Shown piece after piece: positions 27,740 to 36,156 of a stretch of 64,000 nucleotides of DNA. The notes beneath the pieces were generated by a model. That model ran no database searches. It was not told the DNA's origin and was given only the letters and a program-made list of their open reading frames with translations. Position numbers and translations under genes: made by a program. This stretch comes from JBPOFY01 sp051252415. Its GTDB lineage: Bacteria; Verrucomicrobiota; Verrucomicrobiia; Opitutales; Coraliomargaritaceae. The number at the start of each line of letters is the position of its first letter. Within the stretch, counting starts at the first letter, position 1. The DNA lies in the NCBI GenBank assembly GCA_051252415.1, contig JBPOGA010000005.1:124001-188000 (forward strand), read 5' to 3'.

Positions 27740-28046
27740 CTAAATGTGTATTAAAGTGTGCTGAGATGTCCTGCTTCGGCTCGTTTTTCAAGTCTGGAAC
27801 TGGATCATTTCCTCCAGGATGCCATGGATGGCAGCGGAGAATGCGTCGTATGCTGAGATATGTGCCCCGCCAAAAACCATGTTTTATATAAGCGGTGTGT
27901 GAGTAGGATGAGCAGGTCGGGTGAAAACGACACCCACAACTCGGGCCAAAAAAGAAGTATTTAACAGGCGACAGAAGCAGCTGATAAATGCGGACGCAAA
28001 AGGCGGCGATACGTGCCGCTAGAGATGGTGCTGAAGTTCCCTTCAT
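27732..28046 (-). CDS. yidD: membrane protein insertion efficiency factor YidD
   Basis: A 104-residue YidD: LLLSPVKYFFFGPSCGCRFHPTCSSYSHTAYIKHGFWRG, then RILRCHPWHPGGNDPVP, with the conserved cysteines in GCRFHPTCSSY and RCHPWHPGG. It aids YidC-dependent insertion. The C-terminus is longer than usual by about 25 residues. It overlaps rnpA by four bases (ATGA) and yidC by eight. Confidence 0.95.
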   Translation of the reverse strand: MKGTSAPSLAARIAAFCVRIYQLLLSPVKYFFFGPSCGCRFHPTCSSYSHTAYIKHGFWRGTYLSIRRILRCHPWHPGGNDPVPDLKNEPKQDISAHFNTHLDG

Positions 28047-28420
28047 GAATCACCTTTCACTATCGCTTCGCTCGCGGTTTTGCAAATCGTGGCACATGCT
28101 TTGAGGAAACGTGCTTCGAGTTCGGCGTAGCTTTGCGTGTCAAAGCTAGAGCGCAAGACGACGACTACATCGCAGTGAGTTGGCAAGGCGTTGGCGTTGG
28201 TGCGAAAGATTTCGCGAAGCATACGCTTACCGTAGTTGCGCTTTACCGCATTACCGACTCGTCGACTGGCGATCACACTGAGGCGATTTTGCGGCGCGGT
28301 ATCTACCTCTCGGCGTAGGCATTGAAAAATGAAAGATCCGCAGTGGATACGTTTACCCATACTGCGGATCTGTCGAAAATCGCTTTGCTTGCGCAAGCGC
28401 TGTGAAGCAGGGACGCCCAT
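28043..28420 (-). CDS. rnpA: ribonuclease P protein component
   Basis: A 125-residue RnpA with RLRKQSDFRQIRSMGKRIHC and the RNR-like motif VIASRRVGNAVKRNYGKRML. It is the protein cofactor of the tRNA 5'-end-processing ribozyme. It follows rpmH by 16 bases and overlaps yidD, the classical order. Confidence 0.94.
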   Translation of the reverse strand: MGVPASQRLRKQSDFRQIRSMGKRIHCGSFIFQCLRREVDTAPQNRLSVIASRRVGNAVKRNYGKRMLREIFRTNANALPTHCDVVVVLRSSFDTQSYAELEARFLKACATICKTASEAIVKGDS

Positions 28421-28436
28421 GGCATCATGCTTCCTA

Positions 28437-28592
28437 CTAAACTGGCTTAACGGAAGGTCTCGCTGCTAGGCGGTAGCGGCCTTTAGCACGACGTGCTGCG
28501 AGAACCTTGCGGCCACCGCGAGTTGCATTGCGTGCGCGAAAGCCTAATTTGCGTGCGCGGCGTAATTTGGAAGGTCTGTATGTAGGTCCCAT
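28437..28592 (-). CDS. rpmH: 50S ribosomal protein L34
   Basis: A 51-residue protein that is easily missed because of its size: MGPTYRPSKLRRARKLGFRA, then RNATRGGRKVLAARRAKGRY, then RLAARPSVKPV. The YRPSKLRRARKLGFRAR and GRKVLAARRAKGR motifs identify L34. An AAAGGA motif precedes the ATG. It heads rpmH-rnpA-yidD-yidC. A consensus TTGACA (minus, 28657 to 28652) lies about 60 bases upstream, but without a good -10. Confidence 0.95.
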   Translation of the reverse strand: MGPTYRPSKLRRARKLGFRARNATRGGRKVLAARRAKGRYRLAARPSVKPV

Positions 28593-28797
28593 GATGTATT
28601 ATCCTTTGAAATTGTAGAAAAGCGGTGGAGAAAAACCCCTTCGCCTCTCGCTGTCAAGGCGCGATACACCTGTTTTTTACTACAAAATGATTCATATAAA
28701 ACGCCAGTAGAGTGACAAAAAGAAAGTTTCGCATAGGCAAAATGCTAATTTCCCACAATATGATTGATATTTGTGTTCATGAGTAGCGAAAACTTGC

Positions 28798-28825
28798 TTG
28801 TTCAAAACACATTCGAACTTATAGT
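28798..28825 (+). promoter_or_regulatory. promoter of the PilC/GspF gene
   Basis: TTGTTC (28798-28803), a 16-base spacer and TATAGT (28820-28825) lie 29 bases before the ATG at 28855. A good sigma-70-like fit, by eye. Confidence 0.5.
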
Positions 28826-28854
28826 GATCTATAGGACTCACAGATCTATTTATT

Positions 28855-30003
28855 ATGGCTACTCTCAATTCGTCTACTAAAGGTTTTTCCACCAAGAAAA
28901 AAGTTGGCTTCATGGAAGGACAACGACTCGCGAAGCAGAAGTCGTATGAAAAGCAAGCAAAGCGCAAGAAGGTCAAGCTCATGGAATTGACCGTCTTCAC
29001 GCAACAATTGGCTGCCATGCTTGAAGCGGGCCTACCGCTCGTCAGCGCGCTTGATGCTCTCCAAGAGCAAACCGAAAACCCAGTGTTTGCGATTATCATT
29101 CGCAATGTGAAAAATGAAGTGTCCTCAGGACGCGCTTTTTCAGAGGCTTGTAGGGACTACCCCAGAGCCTTCCCAAATCTGTTCGTCTCAATGGTCGAGG
29201 CGGGTGAAGCCAGTGGTGGTCTCGCTGAAATTCTAGACAAGACTTCAACCTATTTCGAAGAAACAGTTAAGTTAATCAAACAAGTAAAAGGCGCACTCGT
29301 CTATCCAGCTGTAGTCATCGCACTCGCAATTGTACTGGTCAATATACTTCTGATTTTCGTAATCCCAGTGTTTGCGGAAATGTTCACAGACTTTGGAGCT
29401 GAACTACCAATGCCGACCAAAGTGCTGATCTGGATCAGTGATTTCCTAGGCAGCTACATTGTGCCTTTAATCTTAGGACTTGTTGGCTTCATCTGGTTAA
29501 CGAAGAAACTGTCACGAACGCCTCGAGGCCGTGTCGTCAGAGACGCGCTCATCTTAAAGATCCCCGTCGTCGGCGAGCTAATGAGAAAAGTCGCCCTTTC
29601 ACGCTTCTGCCGCACCTATGCAATTCTCATGCGCTCTGGTGTTCCCATTCTGAAAACACTAGAGATTGTAGCCTCCGCCTCAGACAACGTATTTATTGAA
29701 CGAGCCTGCGAAAATGTGTCCAAACACATCAGTCAAGGTGGACAAGTCTCAGAAGTCATTGCAAGCGAGGAATTCTTCCCTCCGATGGTAAAACATATGA
29801 GCCGTGCAGGTGAGCAAACTGGTAACGTTGACGGCATGCTTGTTAAAGTCGCCGATTTCTACGACGCCGAAGTGGACACTTTAGTTAAGGCACTGACCTC
29901 TCTCATGGAGCCGCTCTTAATTTGCTTCTTGGGTATTGTGATTGGTGGTATCGTTATGGCGATGTTCCTCCCAATCTTCCAACTCTCAAGCGTGATCGAG
30001 TAA
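28855..30003 (+). CDS. type II secretion / type IV pilus inner-membrane protein (GspF/PilC family)
   Basis: A 382-residue protein with two GspF domains (about residues 45-165 and 250-372; LTVFTQQLAAMLEAGLPLV, and SRFCRTYAILMRSGVPILK) and three membrane helices (LVYPAVVIALAIVLVNILLI; YIVPLILGLVGFIWL; C-terminal LLICFLGIVIGGIVMAMF). It is the assembly-platform protein of type II secretion or type IV pili. No other pilus or secretion gene is adjacent; it is flanked by unrelated genes, so the system it serves is encoded elsewhere. Confidence 0.93.
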   Translation: MATLNSSTKGFSTKKKVGFMEGQRLAKQKSYEKQAKRKKVKLMELTVFTQQLAAMLEAGLPLVSALDALQEQTENPVFAIIIRNVKNEVSSGRAFSEACRDYPRAFPNLFVSMVEAGEASGGLAEILDKTSTYFEETVKLIKQVKGALVYPAVVIALAIVLVNILLIFVIPVFAEMFTDFGAELPMPTKVLIWISDFLGSYIVPLILGLVGFIWLTKKLSRTPRGRVVRDALILKIPVVGELMRKVALSRFCRTYAILMRSGVPILKTLEIVASASDNVFIERACENVSKHISQGGQVSEVIASEEFFPPMVKHMSRAGEQTGNVDGMLVKVADFYDAEVDTLVKALTSLMEPLLICFLGIVIGGIVMAMFLPIFQLSSVIE

Positions 30004-30012
30004 GCCCGACGC

Positions 30013-30663
30013 TTAGAAGAACCAGTTCACGCCGGTAGCGATAACGTTGCGGTTGATCCATCGATCACCAATACGTTGCCGCACCCAGCGATAGCCTACC
30101 TTTAGCTTTACGCCTTTCATCGGGCGCCAAGACAGGCCGCCACCTAGCCAGTTTGCTTCTACATGTGATTCATTAAAGCCATAGAAGACCTCTTCTTCTA
30201 TATACGGCTTCAACTTCAGCGAGGTAAACTCCCACGGCGCCTCGACCACAATCTCGTTACGGAAACGAACATCGTCTTCACGATAATTAAAGCAGCGAAA
30301 TTCAAAGCGGCTACGATTCGTCACGCGAAAACCGTTCGCCGTATTCGCATAATACGCCTCTATATAAGGGCGATTCTCTTCGAGCCACTCATCGCCCGGA
30401 CGAATCCATGCATGTCGATAGCCCGCACGCACACTCCATTGATCATTCAAATTATACCCCAGCCCTGCACCTACATAACCAAAGAAGTTATCTTCATAAT
30501 CAAAACGGCTCGCCATATTCGAACGTGAAATCACGAACCACTCCTCATTCAAGGAATACTTTAATAACAGGTTGTAACTCGCTCCCGCATCCGATGCCGC
30601 CTGTATAGAGGGCAACACGGTGCAGATCGAAAAAAGATAAAGACTAAGTCGACGTAACATCAC
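30013..30663 (-). CDS. DUF2490-like outer-membrane beta-barrel protein
   Basis: A 216-residue protein with a signal peptide (about residues 1-22, ending IQAAS) followed by alternating aromatic/polar strands typical of an outer-membrane barrel (SVRAGYRHAWIRPGDEW; LKVGYRWVRQRIGDRW; terminal ATGVNWFF with the C-terminal Phe signature). It resembles DUF2490 proteins of unknown function by motif. Convergent with the GspF-like gene, nine bases apart. Confidence 0.75.
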   Translation of the reverse strand: MMLRRLSLYLFSICTVLPSIQAASDAGASYNLLLKYSLNEEWFVISRSNMASRFDYEDNFFGYVGAGLGYNLNDQWSVRAGYRHAWIRPGDEWLEENRPYIEAYYANTANGFRVTNRSRFEFRCFNYREDDVRFRNEIVVEAPWEFTSLKLKPYIEEEVFYGFNESHVEANWLGGGLSWRPMKGVKLKVGYRWVRQRIGDRWINRNVIATGVNWFF

Positions 30664-30681
30664 TGACTACTTGCGCAGCTT

Positions 30682-32121
30682 TCAATCCGGAGGCAAGGCC
30701 AGGCTTTGTAAATGTCGCGCAAAGGCATGCATAACACACAGGTGCACAATCGCTTGCGTGCCTGAATACAACCACCATGGAAGCTTGGGGACAAAGCCAT
30801 GAATCGACGCGATTAGGCAGTCATTCTCTGGAAACAAACGAAACTCTAATCGTCCAGGCGGATCGACCTTCTTCGCGAGCACACCTCCAGAGATATAAAA
30901 GGCACAACGGCGCGTATTCGTTTTTGTATAAGGTGTAGGCGTCAACTCCAACAAGGTGACGCGACCTCCAAATAATTGAAAGCGCACCACGCCCGCATCG
31001 TTCTTGTTTGCACGCATCAACCCAAAATGGCATCGACTCAGCCACACACCATACTCAACCGCAATCTGCTGCGCATCCCATCCTTCAGGCAGAGGCATAC
31101 GTTGCACTGAGCGAACACGACGCTCCTGCCGAATGTCCTGATTGTCAGCCGACTGAGTATGACTACGCGGATTGGGTAAGGGATGTCCCTTGTTATCGAC
31201 TGACTTACGCAAGGATTCCTCAAAAGGCACAAGGTCGCCCGCCATCGCATCCAGAAGTGAGTTTTGCTGAGCCTGCAAATTATGCCTAAGGCTTTCTTGC
31301 AACGGCCCTACCAACGCGGGCGCAACACCACTAAACAGCGCCACCCAGTGCTTTGATAGGGCGAAACAATTCAGCGGCACAGGCAAGGTCCGCACACGGC
31401 GCCCCAGCATTTCACCCGTCTTCATAATCAGTTCCCCGTATGTCATAGGCTCATGACCACCGAGATCGTAGACCCCACCAGACAACTGCGTATCCAAAAG
31501 GCACATACCAAACGCCCGACAAACATTATCAATATCTATAGAATGCGTCTTCGATCCTGTCCATGCAGGCAATACCATCACCGGCAACCGGCGCACGAGA
31601 TTGATCAACATAGAAAATGACGACCCGCCAGGCCCAAAGATCAGCCCAGCGCGCAAAACCGTGACCTTTACCGAACGCGATCGAAGCACTCGCTCCACTT
31701 CCTGCCGACTCAGCAGGTGCGGTGAAACCACATCATCATCGCTCGGCATCAAACCACTCAAATAAATCACGTGCTTCAACCCTGCCTCTTCCGCCGCCCG
31801 AATAAAATTATCCGCAAGCAATAAATCAGTATCCTCAAAATTGCCCTGCATCAGTCGACTCGAAGGGGCCATCGAATGCACCAAATAAAATCCATAGTCA
31901 CAGCCTTTCAAGGCTTCGGATAATTTCGGCAGCGAGTAGAGATCACACTGCCGCCACTCAGTTGTGCTTTCACCACCATTGCGCTCCACAACATTTGGAC
32001 TACGCGAGAGCGCCCGAAATCGATACCCTTCGGCCAATTGCGAGCGCAAGTGCGTGCCAACAAAGCCACTTGCTCCAGCAACGGCGACGAGTGGTTTGGT
32101 GATATTACCAGATTGTGACAT
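30682..32121 (-). CDS. NAD(P)-binding SDR protein with C-terminal DUF2867-like domain
   Basis: The start is set at the ATG at 32121 (MSQSGNITKPLVAVAGASGF), since the 47 upstream residues lack family character. The 479-residue protein has an atypical short-chain dehydrogenase domain: AGASGFVGTHL near the N-terminus and VIYLSGL, but the catalytic Tyr-Lys pair is not evident. The C-terminal part (about 330-479) ends in a hydrophobic helix region resembling DUF2867-type lipid-associated domains. Such fusions are common in Gram-negatives; substrate unknown. Confidence 0.75.
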   Translation of the reverse strand: MSQSGNITKPLVAVAGASGFVGTHLRSQLAEGYRFRALSRSPNVVERNGGESTTEWRQCDLYSLPKLSEALKGCDYGFYLVHSMAPSSRLMQGNFEDTDLLLADNFIRAAEEAGLKHVIYLSGLMPSDDDVVSPHLLSRQEVERVLRSRSVKVTVLRAGLIFGPGGSSFSMLINLVRRLPVMVLPAWTGSKTHSIDIDNVCRAFGMCLLDTQLSGGVYDLGGHEPMTYGELIMKTGEMLGRRVRTLPVPLNCFALSKHWVALFSGVAPALVGPLQESLRHNLQAQQNSLLDAMAGDLVPFEESLRKSVDNKGHPLPNPRSHTQSADNQDIRQERRVRSVQRMPLPEGWDAQQIAVEYGVWLSRCHFGLMRANKNDAGVVRFQLFGGRVTLLELTPTPYTKTNTRRCAFYISGGVLAKKVDPPGRLEFRLFPENDCLIASIHGFVPKLPWWLYSGTQAIVHLCVMHAFARHLQSLALPPD

Positions 32122-32298
32122 AGCTCTAGGTCCCAGTGAATGCCGAATTGCAGGGACGATCAAGCACCCAGATAGCTTTCTCCAATAAGCTCCATCCGCA
32201 GCCAAAGTCTGGCCAAATGCGAATCCATACACGATCCACAGCCGAAAAACGGCAAATTCCACCCGCGCGCCCTACCGAAAAACTACAATTTTCTTGCC

Positions 32299-32326
32299 TT
32301 GCAGTATTAGCGAGGAGTCCTAATCT
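32299..32326 (+). promoter_or_regulatory. candidate fusA2 promoter
   Basis: TTGCAG (32299-32304), a 16-base spacer and TAATCT (32321-32326) lie about 95 bases before the fusA2 ATG in the 300-base divergent gap. A weak match, by eye; a different promoter closer to the gene may exist. Confidence 0.35.
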
Positions 32327-32421
32327 CCGCCTCTTTTTTGGAAAACCGTGGGCTGATCTCGCGATCCGAAAAGCTCTCTAAATCCATCTAAAACAGACTC
32401 TTAAACACAATAGATTAGATC

Positions 32422-34536
32422 ATGACCGACCTATCAAAATACAGAAACATTGGCATCTTCGCACACGTGGATGCTGGTAAAACAACCACAACCGAGCGTA
32501 TTTTGAAGCTCACTGGAAAAATCCACAAGTTGGGTGAAGTGCACGATGGTGCTGCGACGACTGACTTCATGGAACAAGAGCAGGAGCGTGGTATCACGAT
32601 TCAATCTGCTGCGACTACTTGTTTCTGGCCTGGCTCGGAGCAACAATACGGCGACCACCGCTTTAACATTATCGACACTCCTGGGCACGTTGACTTCACC
32701 GTTGAAGTTTACCGCTCCTTGAAGGTTCTCGACGGCGGCGTCGGCGTTTTCTGTGGTTCTGGTGGTGTTGAGCCTCAGTCCGAAACTAACTGGCGCTACG
32801 CCAATGACTCCGAAGTTGCTCGTTTGATCTACGTCAACAAACTCGACCGTATCGGTGCTGACTTCTACAAAGTAGTTAAGCAAGTAAAAGACATTCTCGG
32901 CGCGACTCCACTCGTCATGGTGCTTCCAATCGGCACTGAAAGCGACCTTAAGGGCGTCGTTGACCTCCTTACTCGTGTTGCTTGGGTATGGGATGATTCA
33001 GGTGACCCGCTCAACTACACTAAGCAAGAAGTTCCTGCAGACATGGTCGACAAGGTCGAAGAATACCGCGCTGCACTCATCGAAACTGCTGTTGAGCAAG
33101 ACGACGATGCAATGGAAGCTTACCTCGAAGGTAACGAGCCAGACTTGGCAACCATCAAGAAGTGCATCCGCAAGGGCACCATCAACCTCGACTTCTTCCC
33201 AACTTACTGTGGTTCTTCCTTCAAGAACAAGGGTGTGCAAAACGTTCTCGACGGTGTTGTCGATTACTTGCCTTCTCCAACTGAAGTAAAGCCACAACCT
33301 GAGGTGAATGCTGAAGGTGAAGAAACTGGCGAGTTCGCCATCGTTGACGTAAACAAGCCACTCCGTGCGCTTGCGTTCAAGATCATGGATGACAAATACG
33401 GTGCGCTTACTTTCACACGTATCTACTCTGGTAAGATCTCTAAGGGCACAAACGTCCTCAACACCTTCACTGGAAAGACTGAGCGTATCGGACGTATCAT
33501 TGAGATGCATGCTGACGAGCGTAACGAAGTCGATTCGGCACAAGCGGGTGACATCGTTGCCCTTCTCGGCATGAAGTCCGTGCAAACAGGTCACACACTC
33601 TGTGACCCAGCGCACCCAGCGACACTCGAGCCTATGGTATTCCCTGAGCCAGTTATCTCTATCGCGATTAAGCCGAAGGACCAAGGCAACGCGGAAAAGA
33701 TGGGCACCGCGATCGGTAAGATGGTTGCAGAAGACCCAACCTTCATCGTTGAAACAGACGAAGACTCTGGCGAAACCATCCTTAAGGGAATGGGTGAGCT
33801 TCACCTCGACATTAAAGTCGACATTCTAAAGCGCACATACGGCGTTGAAGCTGTGATCGGTAAACCACAAGTTGCATACCGCGAGAGCATCACCAAGACC
33901 ATCGAAGATTCTTACACACACAAGAAGCAGTCCGGTGGTTCTGGTCAGTTCGCGAAGATCCAATACAAGCTCGAGCCACTCGAGCCAGGTGAAGGTTTCC
34001 AATTCGAATCCCAAGTTGTTGGTGGTAACGTTCCTCGTGAATTTTGGCCAGCAGTTGAAAAGGGCTTCAAACTCTCCAAGGAAAAAGGTGTTCTCGCTGG
34101 TTATCCCTGCTTGGACTTCAAGGTCACACTTACAGACGGTGCCTTCCACGCAGTTGACTCCTCTGCAGTGGCTTTCGAAACAGCTGCTAAGGCCGCGTAT
34201 CGTCAAACCCTTCCAAAGGCAGGTGCACAGATCCTTGAGCCAGTCATGAAACTCGACGTCTTCTGCACAGATGACAAGATGGGTGACGTGATCGGTGACT
34301 TGAATCGTCGCCGTGGAATGATCAAGACTCAAGAGCCTACCAACAATGGTGGTGTCCGCATTAAGGCAGACGCACCGCTTTCCGAAATGTTCGGTTACAT
34401 CGGCGCACTCCGCACTATGACATCGGGTCGTGGTCAGTTCTCCATGGAGTTCTCACACTACGCAGCTTGCCCAAATAATGTCGCGGAAACCGTCATCAAG
34501 GAAGCTCTAGAGCGCGAAGAAGCAAAGAAGAAGTAA
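32422..34536 (+). CDS. fusA2: elongation factor G paralogue (EF-G2)
   Basis: A second complete EF-G of 704 residues: G1 AHVDAGKTTTT at residues 14-24, then RGITIQSA, DTPGHVDF, NKLD, and a full C-terminal domain (LSEMFGYIGALRTMTSGRG). The wording is much closer to the EF-G2 of Vibrio and Aeromonas-type gammaproteobacteria (MADLSKYRNIGIFAHVDAGK and SGGVEPQSETNWRYANDSEV-like) than to the str-operon copy in this window; that comparison is from memory. It stands alone with its own terminator. Some bacterial EF-G2s act in ribosome recycling or special conditions; the role here is unknown. Confidence 0.95.
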   Translation: MTDLSKYRNIGIFAHVDAGKTTTTERILKLTGKIHKLGEVHDGAATTDFMEQEQERGITIQSAATTCFWPGSEQQYGDHRFNIIDTPGHVDFTVEVYRSLKVLDGGVGVFCGSGGVEPQSETNWRYANDSEVARLIYVNKLDRIGADFYKVVKQVKDILGATPLVMVLPIGTESDLKGVVDLLTRVAWVWDDSGDPLNYTKQEVPADMVDKVEEYRAALIETAVEQDDDAMEAYLEGNEPDLATIKKCIRKGTINLDFFPTYCGSSFKNKGVQNVLDGVVDYLPSPTEVKPQPEVNAEGEETGEFAIVDVNKPLRALAFKIMDDKYGALTFTRIYSGKISKGTNVLNTFTGKTERIGRIIEMHADERNEVDSAQAGDIVALLGMKSVQTGHTLCDPAHPATLEPMVFPEPVISIAIKPKDQGNAEKMGTAIGKMVAEDPTFIVETDEDSGETILKGMGELHLDIKVDILKRTYGVEAVIGKPQVAYRESITKTIEDSYTHKKQSGGSGQFAKIQYKLEPLEPGEGFQFESQVVGGNVPREFWPAVEKGFKLSKEKGVLAGYPCLDFKVTLTDGAFHAVDSSAVAFETAAKAAYRQTLPKAGAQILEPVMKLDVFCTDDKMGDVIGDLNRRRGMIKTQEPTNNGGVRIKADAPLSEMFGYIGALRTMTSGRGQFSMEFSHYAACPNNVAETVIKEALEREEAKKK

Positions 34537-34582
34537 TTCTTCCTAGCGATTAGGATTCAGCAAACTGAATTCAACCTTTAAC

Positions 34583-34617
34583 AAAGTCCCCGACTCGAAA
34601 GAGCGGGGACTTTTTTG
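34583..34617 (+). terminator. fusA2 terminator
   Basis: AAAGTCCCCG and CGGGGACTTTTTTT form a strong stem about 50 bases after the fusA2 stop, with a long T-run. Confidence 0.9.
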
Positions 34618-34889
34618 TGCGTCCTACTTCCACTTATAATCCTACTCAGATAATCGATTAAGACAATTGATGCGCTAGGCAATTCAACCGTAGGGGCTTT
34701 GCTTGTTCCGGATCATGAGCTTGTCGAATGGCGAAGACCGCAATCGCTTAAAAATGACGTACCGGTTCCGCAATTGAAACACCCAAACCACAGATTACTC
34801 ACTCCCCACTCGTCACTCGTAACTCTCGGCGCAGCCGAGCCCCCCTTTGATCCTTGCCGCCCCATTCCCGGCATTTGAGAATACGCGGC

Positions 34890-36107
34890 ATGCTGGAATC
34901 TCTCTCACTTCAACAAGCCAGGAAACTGGTGCTGCACGCACAGAGAGTGCTCCCCACGAAGCAATCCGGCCCTGCAATCGAAGCGACACTCTCAGCGATT
35001 GAGCACCTGGGCTATATACAGATTGATACGATTTCTGTCATTCAACGTGCGCATCATCATACCCTGTGGAATCGTAACCCTCGCTACAAGTCATCCCACC
35101 TCGACGCGCTACTGGCGCGAAAGCAGGTCTTTGAATACTGGTCGCATGCCGCCGCCCACCTTCCCTTTCGTGACTATCGGTTCAGCCTCCCTCGCAAACA
35201 GGCTTTCAAGACGGGCGCGCAAAGCCATTGGCATGAACGCGACGAGAAAATGATTCAGTTCGTGCTCCAGCGTATCGCCGCCGAAGGGCCGTTGATGGCG
35301 AGAGACTTTGAGCAGAGCGTTCAAAACATCGGCGGATGGAAAGCCAAGCCCGCGAAGCGGGCGCTAGAGTATTTATTTATGCAGGGCGATCTGATGGTGC
35401 CGCGCCGTGAGAACTTCCACAAAGTGTATGACCTCACCGAGCGAGTATTACCCGAAGGCACCGACACTAGCCTCCCTTCTCCGGAAGAACACGCCCGATT
35501 TCTAATCACATGCTATTTAAGCGCAAACGGCTTAGGCCAAGCGGCCGAAATTGCCTATTTGCTCAATGGCACCAAAACCCTGATTACTTCGACCTTGAAG
35601 GACATGGTCGCGACTAGAGAGGTGCAAGCGATCCAAATCACTGACACGCGCTACTACGCCCTCCCCGCCTCACTCGACCTGCTCAATAAACCCTTAGCTC
35701 GCAGCAAACTCAAAATCCTTTCGCCCTTCGATAATCTAGTGATTCAGCGTAAGCGGATGAAGGCACTCTTCGATTTCGATTATCAGATCGAATGCTACGT
35801 CCCCGAAGCCAAGCGACAATACGGCTATTTCTCGCTGCCGATTTTATGGAATGGGCAGCTGGTCGCGCGAATGGACTGCAAGGCCGAGCGTAAAACATCA
35901 GTGCTACACATTCACCACCTGGCATTGGAGACCAGAGCTCTCAACAACGAAGCCTTCTTGCCAGCCCTCGTTAAAGAGTTGAGCGCCTTCCTGCAATTCA
36001 ACCACTGCAGCCAGCTTAAGTTGCACCAAACCTCCCCAGCCAACATCCAGCCGGAGCTACAAAAATTAATCGGCAACGACACAAACGACATGTCGGCCGA
36101 ATCTTAA
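34890..36107 (+). CDS. YcaQ-like winged-helix protein (DNA interstrand crosslink glycosylase family)
   Basis: The ATG at 34890 (MLESLSLQQARKLVLHAQRV) is chosen; the frame extends 12 codons upstream. The 405-residue protein matches the YcaQ/AlkX family (HTH_42) with IQIDTISVIQRAHHHTLWNR carrying the QxD catalytic motif and LSPFDNLVIQRKRMKALFDF, YVPEAKRQYGYFSLPILWNG. YcaQ unhooks DNA interstrand crosslinks and AZL-type enzymes protect antibiotic producers. Substrate here not known. Preceded by a CAC/T-rich tract that also occurs before two other genes. Confidence 0.85.
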   Translation: MLESLSLQQARKLVLHAQRVLPTKQSGPAIEATLSAIEHLGYIQIDTISVIQRAHHHTLWNRNPRYKSSHLDALLARKQVFEYWSHAAAHLPFRDYRFSLPRKQAFKTGAQSHWHERDEKMIQFVLQRIAAEGPLMARDFEQSVQNIGGWKAKPAKRALEYLFMQGDLMVPRRENFHKVYDLTERVLPEGTDTSLPSPEEHARFLITCYLSANGLGQAAEIAYLLNGTKTLITSTLKDMVATREVQAIQITDTRYYALPASLDLLNKPLARSKLKILSPFDNLVIQRKRMKALFDFDYQIECYVPEAKRQYGYFSLPILWNGQLVARMDCKAERKTSVLHIHHLALETRALNNEAFLPALVKELSAFLQFNHCSQLKLHQTSPANIQPELQKLIGNDTNDMSAES

Positions 36108-36156
36108 TATTGCCTGACCTGAGCTTGTCGTAAGTTGCAGTGCCCCCACTCCAGAA

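Noticed and set aside
28593..28854. A replication origin next to rpmH-rnpA.
   Set aside because: No DnaA boxes or AT-rich repeat cluster was seen and no dnaA gene is in the window.
32998..33804. A 268-codon frame antisense to fusA2.
   Set aside because: It is complementary to conserved EF-G codons with no independent signal.
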